A DNA stretch of 64,000 bases from Methanosarcina siciliae T4/M (GTDB lineage: Archaea > Halobacteriota > Methanosarcinia > Methanosarcinales > Methanosarcinaceae). Positions 50,598-60,541 of this stretch are shown here, one piece after another (position 1 is the stretch's first letter; every line of letters starts with the position of its first letter). Location: positions 3,534,001-3,598,000 of the forward strand of contig NZ_CP009506.1 of NCBI RefSeq assembly GCF_000970085.1, read 5' to 3'. The position numbers and the translations under genes are program-made. The notes below the pieces were generated by a model. It had not been told where the DNA came from, did not search any database, and was given only the letters and a program-made list of their open reading frames with translations.

Positions 50598-53180
50598 TCA
50601 TTTCATGCGGGTATTGTATGTATGGTGCAGGGTATACAGCAGGTATATAAGAAAAGCAAGGGTAAGGAAATATTTCGTATAAAAGACTTTGGTCAGGATT
50701 TTTTTCTCCGTGCTGGTTGAAGCGTCTTCCGATATCTTTGAGTAGATATCTCCTTTTGTGTAGATTTTCCCGCCGTTTTCAAGTATTGCTGTCCTGAAAA
50801 GAGTGTTTTCACCTATATACGTATATTCATCCGGGCGGTTTACGGCAGCAGGCCTCCAGGATGCGTTCTCAGTTCCAGAAGCTCCGGACAGCAGTTCCTC
50901 GGTAAGGTTTGCCTCGACAGGGGTTTCGGAGATCTTGTGGAGCCCGAAGGTGTCAGCTGTGACGTACGATTCGTACATGTTATTCCCTATGGAGTTTATT
51001 TCCATTGGCTTTTTGTCAAAATAAAGTTCAGGAGTGCCTTCTTTTCCGGTGGTGATAAGTATTCTGCCCGGCTGGCCCATTTTAAGGTCCGGTACCTTTA
51101 GCTGGATCTCTTCGGACATTTCGGTATCAGCAACCGCCCAATTCAGTGTCCTTGTAATTATAAGGCTGTCATTTCCCGAATACAGGGATGCTGCCCAGGG
51201 AGCTCCGTTTCCTTTCCCATTATCGGTTGTTATTGCAGCAACACGCCCGAGCCCAAGTCTCCAGGTCGTAATTATCGGTTTGCCTAACCTTGTTATAACC
51301 AGGCGGTTCGCTTCAGGCTTCGGGGTGACCTCATTATACCCCAGAATATCATTGTTTATGTCGGAAATGTTTTGAGTAATGAAATGTTTAGGGTCGTAAA
51401 CCACGATTGACCCGCTCGAATATTCATCATCCCGGGCTTCGGATTCGTCAGGGTTTTCGGAGAAGCTTACCTCGACCCTCTCACCGGGTTTTAGCCTCTC
51501 GTAGTTTTCGGACAGGCCTATTTTATTCATGAAAAGCTCGGCATAATACTGCCCTTTAGAGGTAACCTTGAGCTCGTCAATTTTCGGAGTGTATATATGG
51601 ACAAAGTGGATGTCAATACCGCTACCTTCATGAAGGTTTTCCGCACACTGGACTGCCCGCTCAAACCTGAGGTCCCCTTCAGCCGTATTCCCAATCCCGC
51701 CGTCAGACACGATTATAATTTCAGCTTCGGCACTGCTGTTCTGTGCTTTCAGCAGGTTGTGTGCGGTTAATAGTCCCCGCTCAAGAGAAGTTGATCGTCC
51801 GGAAGGTTGAATTTCACGAATTTTGGCTTCAAGCCACAATCTGTTCGATTCTTTTGATATATCCACGAATCCGTCCGTGATGTCCATTCCCCTGCTCCCG
51901 AAGGTGATCACGTCGACTCTTGCATCTTTGAGGAGGTCGCTTTCAAGAAGGACGATCGTATTGGACAAAATATCATCTAAAACCTTCCCTCCAATTCCGT
52001 TCTCATTCATAGCGCTTGGCGAAACATCAAGCATCAGGACAATGTTCCTGCCCCCTCTCCAGTTCGAAGGCTCTGATGTGACAGGGAGGAGTTCTTCAAA
52101 CCCGGTTTTCTGGTATGTTTTTTCTGCAGGGAAATCAAAAGAAGAGTCTCCTCCAACCACTACCAGGCCCCCTCCGTTAGTGACGTAATTCCTGAGGGTT
52201 CTGGTTTCTGCCTCTGATATAGTTGATGCAGCCTGGTTATCCATTATAACGGTGTCCGTGCCGTCAAGGGAGCCGAATGATTTTGCCACCCTCACATCAT
52301 AGATCTCCCTCATCATGTCTGCAAGAGGAGAGTCTGGTTCATTTGAAATAAGCAGGACCTTTGGCTTGGGGGTTACGTATATACTTTTCATGTACTGGTT
52401 ATTGTTCTCGAAATAATCCAGGTTTTTAACGCTGATACTTGCCGGGTGCAGGGTTGCCTTTACGGTGTGGGGGCCTAGCTTCTCAAAGGTGTGGTTGAAC
52501 TCTATGCTTTCTATTCTCCCGGTCTGGGTGATTTCCCGCTCAAGCACCTTCCTGTGGTCGACGGTAATCCTTACCTGGTAACTTATTTGTTCCTCAGTTG
52601 CCTTTCGGATCTTAACTTTATAAAACGCCTCATTATCAATCACAGCCTCGTTATCCCCTTCAATCTCCACGCTGAGGTCCTCTTTTTCGGTCCTGGGGAT
52701 GAGGGCTGCTACGGGAAAATTATTTTTGTAACAATAAGACAGGGCTTCTTCAACCGGAGTCCCCGAATTGCTCTGCCCGTCCGAGACCACAAGCACATAG
52801 GTTTCCGGGGAAGCCTGCTGGATGATGGCGTCACCAAGAGAGGTATGTATCCCTGAAACCGTTGTTACCGTTACCGGGACGCTGGTTCCGAGTTTTTCCG
52901 AAATTTCTCCGGCGACTCCTTTCTGCAGCAGGTCCATGCTTGCAGTCTCATCGGAGATTATGGTTATCCCGGTCTGGTTGGTTTTAGGAGTACCTATTTC
53001 TGTAGAGTAAGGGGCTGCAAGAGCCAGGATCAGGAGGAAAACCACAAGGGTATGGACGAACAGGTGTTTTTTATCGACCTTTTTCCAGAGTCCTAATAAC
53101 ACAAAAACGGCCAGAGGGACCAGGAGCAGCAATTCGCTGCCGTGGAAAAAATCAAAATTGAAAAGGAAATTGAAGGTCAT
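50598..53180 (-). CDS. Membrane vWA / glutamine-amidotransferase-like protein (Bat-type)
   Basis: An 860-residue membrane protein. Two N-terminal helices (about 13-33 and 40-60) are followed by a degenerate first vWA-like part (TIISDETASMDLLQKG), a GATase1-like Rossmann domain (about 290-375, ISNEPDSPLADMMREI ... GGGLVVVGGDSSF), a second vWA domain with MIDAS-like DVSPSAM (about 398-404) and a C-terminal helix (about 835-853). Similar large proteins end MoxR-DUF58-vWA operons in bacteria and archaea. ATG 53180 is preceded by GGAGG and overlaps the previous stop by four bases. Likely role: part of a MoxR-dependent envelope-protein or metal-insertion chaperone complex (inference). Confidence 0.82.
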   Translation of the reverse strand: MTFNFLFNFDFFHGSELLLLVPLAVFVLLGLWKKVDKKHLFVHTLVVFLLILALAAPYSTEIGTPKTNQTGITIISDETASMDLLQKGVAGEISEKLGTSVPVTVTTVSGIHTSLGDAIIQQASPETYVLVVSDGQSNSGTPVEEALSYCYKNNFPVAALIPRTEKEDLSVEIEGDNEAVIDNEAFYKVKIRKATEEQISYQVRITVDHRKVLEREITQTGRIESIEFNHTFEKLGPHTVKATLHPASISVKNLDYFENNNQYMKSIYVTPKPKVLLISNEPDSPLADMMREIYDVRVAKSFGSLDGTDTVIMDNQAASTISEAETRTLRNYVTNGGGLVVVGGDSSFDFPAEKTYQKTGFEELLPVTSEPSNWRGGRNIVLMLDVSPSAMNENGIGGKVLDDILSNTIVLLESDLLKDARVDVITFGSRGMDITDGFVDISKESNRLWLEAKIREIQPSGRSTSLERGLLTAHNLLKAQNSSAEAEIIIVSDGGIGNTAEGDLRFERAVQCAENLHEGSGIDIHFVHIYTPKIDELKVTSKGQYYAELFMNKIGLSENYERLKPGERVEVSFSENPDESEARDDEYSSGSIVVYDPKHFITQNISDINNDILGYNEVTPKPEANRLVITRLGKPIITTWRLGLGRVAAITTDNGKGNGAPWAASLYSGNDSLIITRTLNWAVADTEMSEEIQLKVPDLKMGQPGRILITTGKEGTPELYFDKKPMEINSIGNNMYESYVTADTFGLHKISETPVEANLTEELLSGASGTENASWRPAAVNRPDEYTYIGENTLFRTAILENGGKIYTKGDIYSKISEDASTSTEKKILTKVFYTKYFLTLAFLIYLLYTLHHTYNTRMK

Positions 53181-55072
53181 ATTATCCTCCTCCTGAACAT
53201 AACTGCGTTTTCAATAATGAGGAGCAGCAGTAGAGCGTAAATGAGGTATTTTCGGGGTTTGTCGGGGGACTTTGTACGGAGTTCCAGCTTCTTTATTTCT
53301 CCGTTTTCACCTGTCAGGTTCAGTCTTTCTTCCGTAAAGGTATTCGATTCCATGGAATCGTAGAGGTTAGCAGCAACGGTCTTCTGGTTCAGGCTGTACA
53401 GCCCGCACTCGTCATAATAGACGAAACTGCTGCTGACGGTTTCGGTCGGAGTGTTTATCAGGACATCCTGGTCAAAGGCCTGGTACCGGCCCGTATTCAC
53501 GTTTGTTTCACTGATGTCTCCGACTCCCCACATATATCTGAGCAGTTTTACCCAGAACACAGGGTAGGTCGGGGTAGTGGCAAAATTATTCCACGCCTCT
53601 TTTCCGGTAGTATCACTGAACCCGACATAGGTCACTGTCCCGTTTTTTATGCTCTGCATGCTGACCAGAGGTCCTGTTCCCTTTACCTCTGCAAGGACCG
53701 AAGCCCCTTCTTTCGGGGTAGTGACGAGGAACCTGCGCAGGTATACCTCACCGAACGTGACGTCTTCAAAAATATTTTTCCCGCTGCCCGCGGTCTCGAT
53801 AGTGTGGCTACCTTCGTCTTCTACTGAAATTATGTCTACAGGCAGGACGGAATAAAGCCCGTGCATAGGTAAGGAATCGTACAGACACTCGTTTCCTATG
53901 ACTATCAGGTCTTTTCCGCTTTTTGCATAAGCCACGATTTCCAGGACATCGAGGGTCGGGAGAGATTTCTCCTTGGAGTTTACGATAATGGTGTCATATT
54001 CCGTAACATTATCCGGCAGGGTCTGCCGGACCTCAAGTTGAATGTCGGGCAGGAGGGATATCACTGTTATCAGGGGCGACTTCCCGGCAGTTTCTTCAGG
54101 GTCTGTAAGGACCAGGACTTTTTTGGGTTTGACTTCGGGAATTGAAATGTAAGCAATGTTGTCGCAGGGTATTGCATCCTCATTGAGGATTCTCACAGTT
54201 GATGTGCCCTGGGGAATATTTGAAAACTTTATCTGCTGCGCTCCGAACCCTGCAAGCTGTACCGAACTGCTCACCTCTGTGCCGGAGGAGTCAGTCCCAC
54301 CCTCCAGTTGAACCTCAAGGTCTGCACTTTTATTGTTGAAATTTTTGACAGTACAGGTATATTCATACGTCCCGTCGTTCCTGTCTTTCAAATAACCGTC
54401 CACAATTGCGTAATTGGCAGTTTTATCTCCAACCTGCCTGAACTCAAGCTCCATGTTTCTCGTGTTTGCAATCCGGATGTAGGTTTCAGGCGCCCTTCCT
54501 GCCCAGTTTTCAAAATCGGATATAACCACAATTTTTCCGTTTTCGTTCTCTTTCTCGTTTACAACGGTCAAAATTGCTTTGGGAATGTCAGCCGGAGTGT
54601 TTCTCATCTCCAGGCTGTCAATAACTTCTTTTGCATCATCCGCATCCAGCCCTTTTGCAAGCACCACCGGAATACTTTCGGCTGAGATAATCGTATTTTC
54701 TTCGGCCAGGCTGTCTATTGCAATAGCCTTTGCGGCGTCAACCCTGTCCCGGGCGGTCATGCTCGCAGACGAGTCCATAATAATAATTACCTTTTCCGAA
54801 TCTGCTTTTACCTCTTCAAGGAGGGGGCCTGCAATTGCTGTCGAGAGAAGAATAAGGGTCAGTAGCTGTATGAAAAAAAGAGGGTCCGTTATTTTCTTAC
54901 TGACGGTGCGCCGCGAATCAAGCACGTTCTGGCTTATCCTCCGGACAAACATCAGGGAAGGCAGAATAACATTTTTTGGTCGGGGCTTGAGCAGGTATAT
55001 TATCGTAAGGGGAATTATACCTGCAAGTGCAGCCAGGCCCTGAGAAAATTCAAAGTCCATGGGCAGGATCAC
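53177..55072 (-). CDS. BatA-like membrane vWA protein
   Basis: A 631-residue protein. It starts with the BatA N-terminal motif (FSQGLAALAGIIPLTIIYLL, then KPRPKNVILPSLMFVRR) with helices near 10-28 and 62-80, has a vWA domain with intact MIDAS DSSAS (IIIMDSSASMTARDR, near 97-111), a long beta-rich extracytoplasmic region and a final helix (about 607-624). GTG 55072 overlaps the stop of the DUF58 gene by four bases; ATG 55060 is an equally good start because family members begin near MDFEF. It is co-transcribed with the MoxR ATPase. Confidence 0.85.
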   Translation of the reverse strand: MILPMDFEFSQGLAALAGIIPLTIIYLLKPRPKNVILPSLMFVRRISQNVLDSRRTVSKKITDPLFFIQLLTLILLSTAIAGPLLEEVKADSEKVIIIMDSSASMTARDRVDAAKAIAIDSLAEENTIISAESIPVVLAKGLDADDAKEVIDSLEMRNTPADIPKAILTVVNEKENENGKIVVISDFENWAGRAPETYIRIANTRNMELEFRQVGDKTANYAIVDGYLKDRNDGTYEYTCTVKNFNNKSADLEVQLEGGTDSSGTEVSSSVQLAGFGAQQIKFSNIPQGTSTVRILNEDAIPCDNIAYISIPEVKPKKVLVLTDPEETAGKSPLITVISLLPDIQLEVRQTLPDNVTEYDTIIVNSKEKSLPTLDVLEIVAYAKSGKDLIVIGNECLYDSLPMHGLYSVLPVDIISVEDEGSHTIETAGSGKNIFEDVTFGEVYLRRFLVTTPKEGASVLAEVKGTGPLVSMQSIKNGTVTYVGFSDTTGKEAWNNFATTPTYPVFWVKLLRYMWGVGDISETNVNTGRYQAFDQDVLINTPTETVSSSFVYYDECGLYSLNQKTVAANLYDSMESNTFTEERLNLTGENGEIKKLELRTKSPDKPRKYLIYALLLLLIIENAVMFRRRII

Positions 55073-55959
55073 CCTTCACCTATAATTCTTAGAACAGTAT
55101 CAAACGGCTGGTTTTCTATGCTGACGCGGAAGTAAGGGATTTTAAAATCGTAGGCAATTTTTTCCAGTTCAGCTACATGCTTTGCGTATTCGGCAGCATA
55201 TTCTTTTTTGAAGTTGGGACCCACCGTAAAACTGATTTCTTTGTTTGTCTCGCTGTCAATGAATTTTACCGCCCCGTCTACGGTTTCAGGCAGGTTCATT
55301 TCGGTCTCATCATAAACGTGTACAAGCACAAGTTCATGTCTGGACAGCCTGTTAACGGCATTCCGGACCGACTCGATGCTGTCCAGAAAGTCTGAAATTA
55401 TAAGCACCATTGACCTTGTTTTTATTCTAGGGTATATGGAGTCGGCGCAATCTGCAAGCTTTGTGTCCCCACTGACTGAAATCCGGGTCAGGGAGTCTAT
55501 TGTCCGCAGGAAATCGTCCCTTCCTTTGTGGGCTTTTGTGTACTCCACGTAGTCTGCAAACGTTGCAACCGTATACACATCGTTATGTTTCATTACGATG
55601 TAAGAAACGCCTGCAGCTATTGTTGACGCATACTCAAACTTGTTCGGCGTATTTTCAGGAAAGAGCATGCTGCCGCTGGCGTCAAGCAGGATGACCATGT
55701 TGAGGTTTTTCTCTTCTTCAAACCTGCGGATATAGAGTTTTTCCGTGCGGGCATAGAGGTTCCAGTCAATTTTTTTTAATGAATCGCCAGGATTGTATTT
55801 TCTGTGGTCAGTAAGGTCAAGCCCCGTCCCTTTTCTGGTTGACTGGTGACTGCCCGTATGAATTGCAGAAACTCTCCTGCTTAGGGGGATCGCATACCTG
55901 TCGAGCTGGGTCAGGAAAGAAGTATCGATTGTGTGTTTTGCACCAGTCATTATGATCAC
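55069..55959 (-). CDS. DUF58 family protein with vWA-like fold
   Basis: A 296-residue cytoplasmic DUF58 protein. The diagnostic DLTDHRKYNPGDSLKKIDWN (near 47-66) and YIRRFEEEKNLNMVILLDAS (near 74-93) are present. The latter leads into a vWA-like domain with MIDAS DASGS. DUF58 proteins accompany MoxR ATPases and vWA membrane proteins. The start is GTG 55959 or ATG 55950. It lies 28 bases after moxR and overlaps the next gene. Confidence 0.92.
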   Translation of the reverse strand: MIIMTGAKHTIDTSFLTQLDRYAIPLSRRVSAIHTGSHQSTRKGTGLDLTDHRKYNPGDSLKKIDWNLYARTEKLYIRRFEEEKNLNMVILLDASGSMLFPENTPNKFEYASTIAAGVSYIVMKHNDVYTVATFADYVEYTKAHKGRDDFLRTIDSLTRISVSGDTKLADCADSIYPRIKTRSMVLIISDFLDSIESVRNAVNRLSRHELVLVHVYDETEMNLPETVDGAVKFIDSETNKEISFTVGPNFKKEYAAEYAKHVAELEKIAYDFKIPYFRVSIENQPFDTVLRIIGEG

Positions 55960-55987
55960 TGCATTCAGTCTTTTTCCGCAGCCCGGA

Positions 55988-56989
55988 TCAGATAATTGTT
56001 TTTCTGCCTTCCAGGATTTTTTCTATGATTTTATCGCTCGTGATGTTGTTCCTTGCAGCATCAAAAGATAGAACTATCCTGTGGCGAAGGACCGGATGGG
56101 CCATGGAGTCGATGTCCTCTTTCTCAACATACCCCCTGCCATCGAGAAACGAATTTGCCTTTGCACAGAGGATCAGGGCAATTGAAGCCCGCGGGGACGC
56201 CCCTGCTTCGATCATTTCAGGCATATTCCGGGTCTGGTTCACGATATCGATTGCATACTTCTTGAGCTTGTTTGAGATAGGGATTCTCCGGGTTATCTGC
56301 TGCAGTTCGAGAAACGTATTTTTTTCTATGCATCTTTGCACTGAAGGTCTGAAAGCCTCAGCGTAACGGTTTACAATCTCAAACTCTTCTTCGGAGTCCG
56401 GGTAACCCAGGCGGATCTTCATCAAAAACCTGTCAAGCTGGGCTTCGGGAAGGGTATAGGTACCTTCCATTTCGATCGGGTTCTGGGTCGCAAGGATAAA
56501 GAAAGGCCTGTCCAGAGGGTATGTCGTACTTGCAACGGTCACCTGTTTTTCCTGCATGGCTTCGAGCAGGGCGGACTGGGTCTTCGGGGAAGCGCGGTTG
56601 ATTTCATCTGCAAGCACAATATTTGCAAAAACGGGGCCCTGCTTGAACCTGAAACGTTTTGAGCCTCTTTCGTCTTCTTCGATAATGTCGGTCCCGGTGA
56701 TATCCGCAGGCATAAGGTCAGGCGTACACTGTATCCTGCTGAACTTCATGCTCATTATCTGGGAAATGGTGGAAATCGTAAGGGTCTTTCCAAGCCCGGG
56801 GTTGCTTTCAACGAGGACATGCCCTTCACACAGCATGGCTATTATGATCTGGCGGACCATTTCTTTCTGGCCGACGATAGCATTGCCGATTTCTCTGAAG
56901 ATAACCTCAAAAATCCTGGGGGCTTTTTCATAGGTAGGTTTTAAATTAAGTTCAGAATCTTCAAGCTGGATTTCCTGTAGCTCTCTCAT
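55988..56989 (-). CDS. MoxR family AAA+ ATPase
   Basis: A 333-residue MoxR ATPase. Walker A SNPGLGKT is near 62-69, Walker B NIVLADEINRASPKTQ near 119-134, the sensor region TLPEAQLDRFLMKIRLGYPD near 178-197, and the C-terminal lid VLRHRIVLSFDAARNNITSD near 300-319. MoxR proteins act as chaperones that remodel or insert cofactors into partner complexes together with vWA proteins. I chose ATG 56989 because GGAG lies seven bases upstream; an extension to 57034 has no homology. It is the second gene of the five-gene operon. Confidence 0.94.
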   Translation of the reverse strand: MRELQEIQLEDSELNLKPTYEKAPRIFEVIFREIGNAIVGQKEMVRQIIIAMLCEGHVLVESNPGLGKTLTISTISQIMSMKFSRIQCTPDLMPADITGTDIIEEDERGSKRFRFKQGPVFANIVLADEINRASPKTQSALLEAMQEKQVTVASTTYPLDRPFFILATQNPIEMEGTYTLPEAQLDRFLMKIRLGYPDSEEEFEIVNRYAEAFRPSVQRCIEKNTFLELQQITRRIPISNKLKKYAIDIVNQTRNMPEMIEAGASPRASIALILCAKANSFLDGRGYVEKEDIDSMAHPVLRHRIVLSFDAARNNITSDKIIEKILEGRKTII

Positions 56990-57049
56990 AATGAAACTCC
57001 GTTGTTTTTTACATAAATCTGGCATTTGATGCAAATTCGGGGGACAGGT

Positions 57050-57913
57050 TCAGGAAGAAAGTGCTTCAAAATATTGTTTGATCAAAGATTCGTATTCTTC
57101 CGGCAGGTTTTCCGAGTAGGTCTGGCTCTGCCTGAATTCGTCTTCTAGGCCGCTTTTACTCTCGTTGAAATTCTTTTCAGTATCCGCATCGACCTGGCTT
57201 GTGAACCCGAGGCCCAGGCTCGGGTTGATTTTCATTTCAACCTTATCCCCATTTTTTATGATGACAGCCTCTACCCTGTACCTGGAATCCGGGACAACTT
57301 CCTCTTTTTCTTCGTAAGCTGCTCTGGCATTCAGGTCAGACATGTTGTCAAGGAGCTCATCGATTAGCTGGCTGGGGTATACATCAAAGCTGAAGCCCTC
57401 ATGTATGCAGAAGGTGACAGCTCCAGCTGCCAGCAGAAATATTACAAAAGACCTGAAAATCTGTTTTTTCGGGACTATTTTTCTTATTTTAATCCCGCTA
57501 AGCTGGATGTTTACTTCCTCAAGCAGTTTCTTTGTAACGATGTTGATATTCTGGCTGTTATCATATGCCGTTGCCAGCCTTGTCTTCAGTTCCGGAAAGC
57601 CGGTTTCAAGGAGAGTTATCAGGTTAAACTTATTACTTCTATCAAGTAACCTGTGAATTAAACCGAAAAGAAGAGTCAGCACAAGTGCCCCTGCCGCCAT
57701 TAACCCCAGGTTAAACCAGTAAGTGTCCAGGTATGTCTGGAACTTACTCAGTTTCTCCACTTCGGGAACATAATAAGCCAACTCGTACAGGTTGAACAGG
57801 ATCATCAATAAAAACAAAAAAGAAAATTTTCCGGCTGTTTGAAAAAAACCGAGGGTACGATATGACCATATCAGATATTTTTTATATTTTTCCAGAAGAG
57901 GCACTACAAGCAT
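57050..57913 (-). CDS. Membrane protein heading the MoxR operon
   Basis: A 287-residue protein with two N-terminal membrane helices (about 27-50 and 68-88), a soluble segment of about 65 residues, a third helix (about 152-168) and an acidic C-terminal domain. It is not a standard Bat protein; similar membrane proteins precede moxR in Methanosarcina and some other archaea. The spacing to moxR and the shared strand show it belongs to the operon. AT-rich promoter DNA lies upstream at 57914-58000. The function is unknown, possibly anchoring the MoxR complex. Confidence 0.72.
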   Translation of the reverse strand: MLVVPLLEKYKKYLIWSYRTLGFFQTAGKFSFLFLLMILFNLYELAYYVPEVEKLSKFQTYLDTYWFNLGLMAAGALVLTLLFGLIHRLLDRSNKFNLITLLETGFPELKTRLATAYDNSQNINIVTKKLLEEVNIQLSGIKIRKIVPKKQIFRSFVIFLLAAGAVTFCIHEGFSFDVYPSQLIDELLDNMSDLNARAAYEEKEEVVPDSRYRVEAVIIKNGDKVEMKINPSLGLGFTSQVDADTEKNFNESKSGLEDEFRQSQTYSENLPEEYESLIKQYFEALSS

Positions 57914-58237
57914 ATAATCTCAAACCACAGTTGTAATTTATAGTAATTATATTGTAAATATTACTAATAAAACTTTTCTAATATTTTTACTACGAATTGT
58001 ACAAGTCTTACCTTAAGACCACTACCAGACTAATACAAATGTAACTATTTCGGATAATGCTCCAGCAAATCCCCTTTTAATTCCTAGTATATCCTGTATA
58101 ACCAAAAAACTATATAATTCTATGAGAAGCATATTTTTTATGCCATTTTTGTATTACATATTCAGGAAAGAATCTCTGATTAAGAAAATATAATCATCTA
58201 AATATTTGGACGTTGGATTTCAAATTATCCATACAAA
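57914..58237. other. AT-rich promoter region of the MoxR operon
   Basis: Very AT-rich divergent region (for example tataattacaatata-type runs near 57935-57970). It probably holds the leftward promoter. No gene is seen. Confidence 0.4.
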
Positions 58238-58814
58238 ATGAAGAATCCAGAAGCAGTAGAAGTATATTTTGCTTTATCCCGGAGTGAAACAAAATCATCT
58301 CTAGCCTATACTATGTTTAAACTAGGGATAGAAGGGGGGATAAAGACTCACAAACCAGGATCGTTGAAATTCAGGTTAAAGGAGCAAAGTTAAAGGATAC
58401 ATATCTTGATTTTAAAAAGTGGGTGAATCCTTCCTATAACTTTCCTCTAATTAATTTCATTATTGGTATCCCTTCCTAACTGGAGGTAAAGGTAAGGATA
58501 TACGAGTTAATAGGTGCAGATCTGCAGGAGTATATCCTGCTTCTCCTCAGGAAGTAAACTTAATGTATGAGTGGACAGGGGTTGTGCTTGCTGACTTCTT
58601 AAAAGCCAACGCTGACGATATAATCTCAACTCCACATTTTAACCTGAATCAATCAAATTATACCGGTGAAGTTATGGTCTGGTCCGGTAAGGAAGACCAG
58701 GATTTTAGTCAGCAGATGGCGAAATGGATTAGCAATTCAGATCCAAATTCCCGGCAAGCAATTTTCGTTGAGTTCTTAACCTCTTTACAGTATAGAAAAT
58801 ACCGCTCTGTATAA
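58238..58814 (+). pseudogene. Frameshifted unidentified protein gene
   Basis: Three consecutive frames read as one protein of about 190 residues: MKNPEAVEVYFALSRSETKS (58238 on), then, after a shift in the G6 run at 58334-58339, QTRIVEIQVKGAKLKDTYLD and following, then, after a shift near 58470-58478, LTGGKGKDIRVNRCRSAGVY and the longer tail MYEWTGVVLADFLKANADD to 58814. I do not recognise the family; the last part superficially resembles molybdopterin-binding oxidoreductase domains, but this is weak. The last frame starting at ATG 58563 could be translated alone, though it has no good SD. Confidence 0.45.
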
Positions 58815-58993
58815 GCAAAAATTTGCTTCAATATATAATCAAGTTTATGAAGTAGGTTCTTTTTGAGAAAGTTATTGGAAAAATACAATCCTGTAAACCA
58901 GTCAAGGAGAATAGACTTTAGGTTTAGTAAACCTTAATATTAATAATATGCAATTTAATAAACAATAATTATACAAAAACTGGGGTTAGCTAT

Positions 58994-59341
58994 ATGGGAG
59001 AACATGAAGAATTAATTGAAAAAATGAGTGAGAAGCTGGGTTTTACCCCGCAGATTCTGGAAACCCTGGGGGAATTGGACCCTGAGTTCCTGCACAAATA
59101 CAAGAGATGTGACCACAAACTGCTTTCAGACGGAGCCCTGCCTGCAAAAGTCAAGATTCTGATAGCGCTTGCTGTCGTTGCATCCAAGCAGTGTGAAAGG
59201 TGTACTGTTGTACAGATGCAGAGTGCCCTCAAGAACGGCGCTACCAAAGAGGAAATAATGGAAGTTATGGATGTCATATTCATAACCTCGGGCGCGCCTG
59301 CCGTAGCAGCCTGCAGAGATGCCCTCAAATTACTCAAATAA
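58994..59341 (+). CDS. AhpD/carboxymuconolactone decarboxylase-like protein
   Basis: A 115-residue all-helical protein of the CMD/AhpD fold: KVKILIALAVVASKQCERCT near 52-71 and NGATKEEIMEVMDVIFITSG near 81-100. The redox pair Cys67-x-x-Cys70 is present, but the usual His a few residues later is Gln (CTVVQMQ), so it may be a thiol-redox protein without normal AhpD peroxidase-reductase activity. AhpD-like proteins are common in methanogens. It stands alone, with a GGGAG-like stretch only downstream of the ATG. Confidence 0.9.
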   Translation: MGEHEELIEKMSEKLGFTPQILETLGELDPEFLHKYKRCDHKLLSDGALPAKVKILIALAVVASKQCERCTVVQMQSALKNGATKEEIMEVMDVIFITSGAPAVAACRDALKLLK

Positions 59342-59490
59342 ATTGAAATTAAGGTAAATTCAGGTTACGAACCTCTTTTCTGGTACTTTCCAATACCAGA
59401 AACTTTTTTTGCATTATGTCCCTGTATTTTTCAGGTTTCACCCTGCAGATTTTCGAAACTGCTTTAAGATATTAAAGCCCAAATTTCGGC

Positions 59491-60363
59491 ATGCCGAATG
59501 AAAGGTTCCTGCAGGATATAGGTCTAAACGCCTATGAAGCAGCTGCTTATCTATCCCTTTTGAAACTGGGCGTTTCCGAAGCAAGCACAATCTACAGGGA
59601 TTCGGAGGTTCCCTATGGAAAAATCTACTCCGTCCTTGAATCCCTTACCGGAAAAGGGGTTGTGGAGGTTCAGGCTTCAAGGCCCAAAAAATATCGGGCA
59701 GTAGACCCTGAGATCTCTTTGGACGCTATTTTTGAACGGAGAAAAGCCGAAGTCGAAAGGGAAATAGCGGTTTTGAAAGGTTCTGTTGAAGAAGCGAAAC
59801 AGATCCTGAAAACTATCCCCAATCAAAAAAGAAAGGATGAAATCTTCTGGACGACCGCTATCACCGAATCCGAAATCAAAAAATTTACCGTATCCGTTTA
59901 TAGCGAAGTAAAAAAATCGGTCTGCATCATTCCTCCGGTCTTCGGAATCTCCATTGTTTTCCACGCGCTTCCGGAAATAACAAAGGCTATTGACAGGGGA
60001 GTCCATATTCGGTTGCTGGCTTCCCCGCGTTTCAAAGCTCTTACCTCCATACTCTCCAATCAGGAAGAAGAAGTTCTTGAAAAACTGAAAAAAAGCCTTG
60101 ACATAAGGCTGGCCCAGAATTTCCATTCCTGTTTCGGAATCGTTGACGACACCACAGTTGTCCTTTTCCAGCCCCATCCCACAGACCGGGATCGTGTCCT
60201 CTCAGTCGTAAAAATCCGGGACACCGGGTTTGCAAAAAACCTCAAAGAAGAATTTGAACTCCTCTGGAACACAGGAGAAAAGCTTGACCTTCAGGAAGAA
60301 CTGGAGAGAACAGAAAACCCGGGAAATTTTTATCCCGGGAAAAGTCCTTTTGAAATAAATTAA
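59491..60363 (+). CDS. TrmB-family transcriptional regulator
   Basis: A 290-residue regulator. The N-terminal winged helix (about 5-80) has IGLNAYEAAAYLSLLKLGVS and VPYGKIYSVLESLTGKGVVE, typical of TrmB. A short coiled coil (about 82-112) leads into the C-terminal ligand-binding domain, which in TrmB proteins resembles a PLD-like fold (here VCIIPPVFGISIVFHALPEI and beyond). Archaeal TrmB proteins sense sugars or other metabolites. The ATG at 59491 has no clear SD. The target genes are not evident; the adjacent AhpD-like and CamH-like genes are candidates by position only. Confidence 0.9.
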   Translation: MPNERFLQDIGLNAYEAAAYLSLLKLGVSEASTIYRDSEVPYGKIYSVLESLTGKGVVEVQASRPKKYRAVDPEISLDAIFERRKAEVEREIAVLKGSVEEAKQILKTIPNQKRKDEIFWTTAITESEIKKFTVSVYSEVKKSVCIIPPVFGISIVFHALPEITKAIDRGVHIRLLASPRFKALTSILSNQEEEVLEKLKKSLDIRLAQNFHSCFGIVDDTTVVLFQPHPTDRDRVLSVVKIRDTGFAKNLKEEFELLWNTGEKLDLQEELERTENPGNFYPGKSPFEIN

Positions 60364-60541
60364 CTTAGATTGCTCAAATTAGCCCTCTGGAGCGAAAAGA
60401 ATTGTTAAAAACTTGAATTAGTCCGACAGAAAAGTCCATACGTAGATGGAGCTAAAATTAAGAAACGAAATAAACAATTCCGATAAAGAACAAGATAAAG
60501 AAATAAAACAAAGATAACGCCTGAAAAGTAGAGGGATAAAA

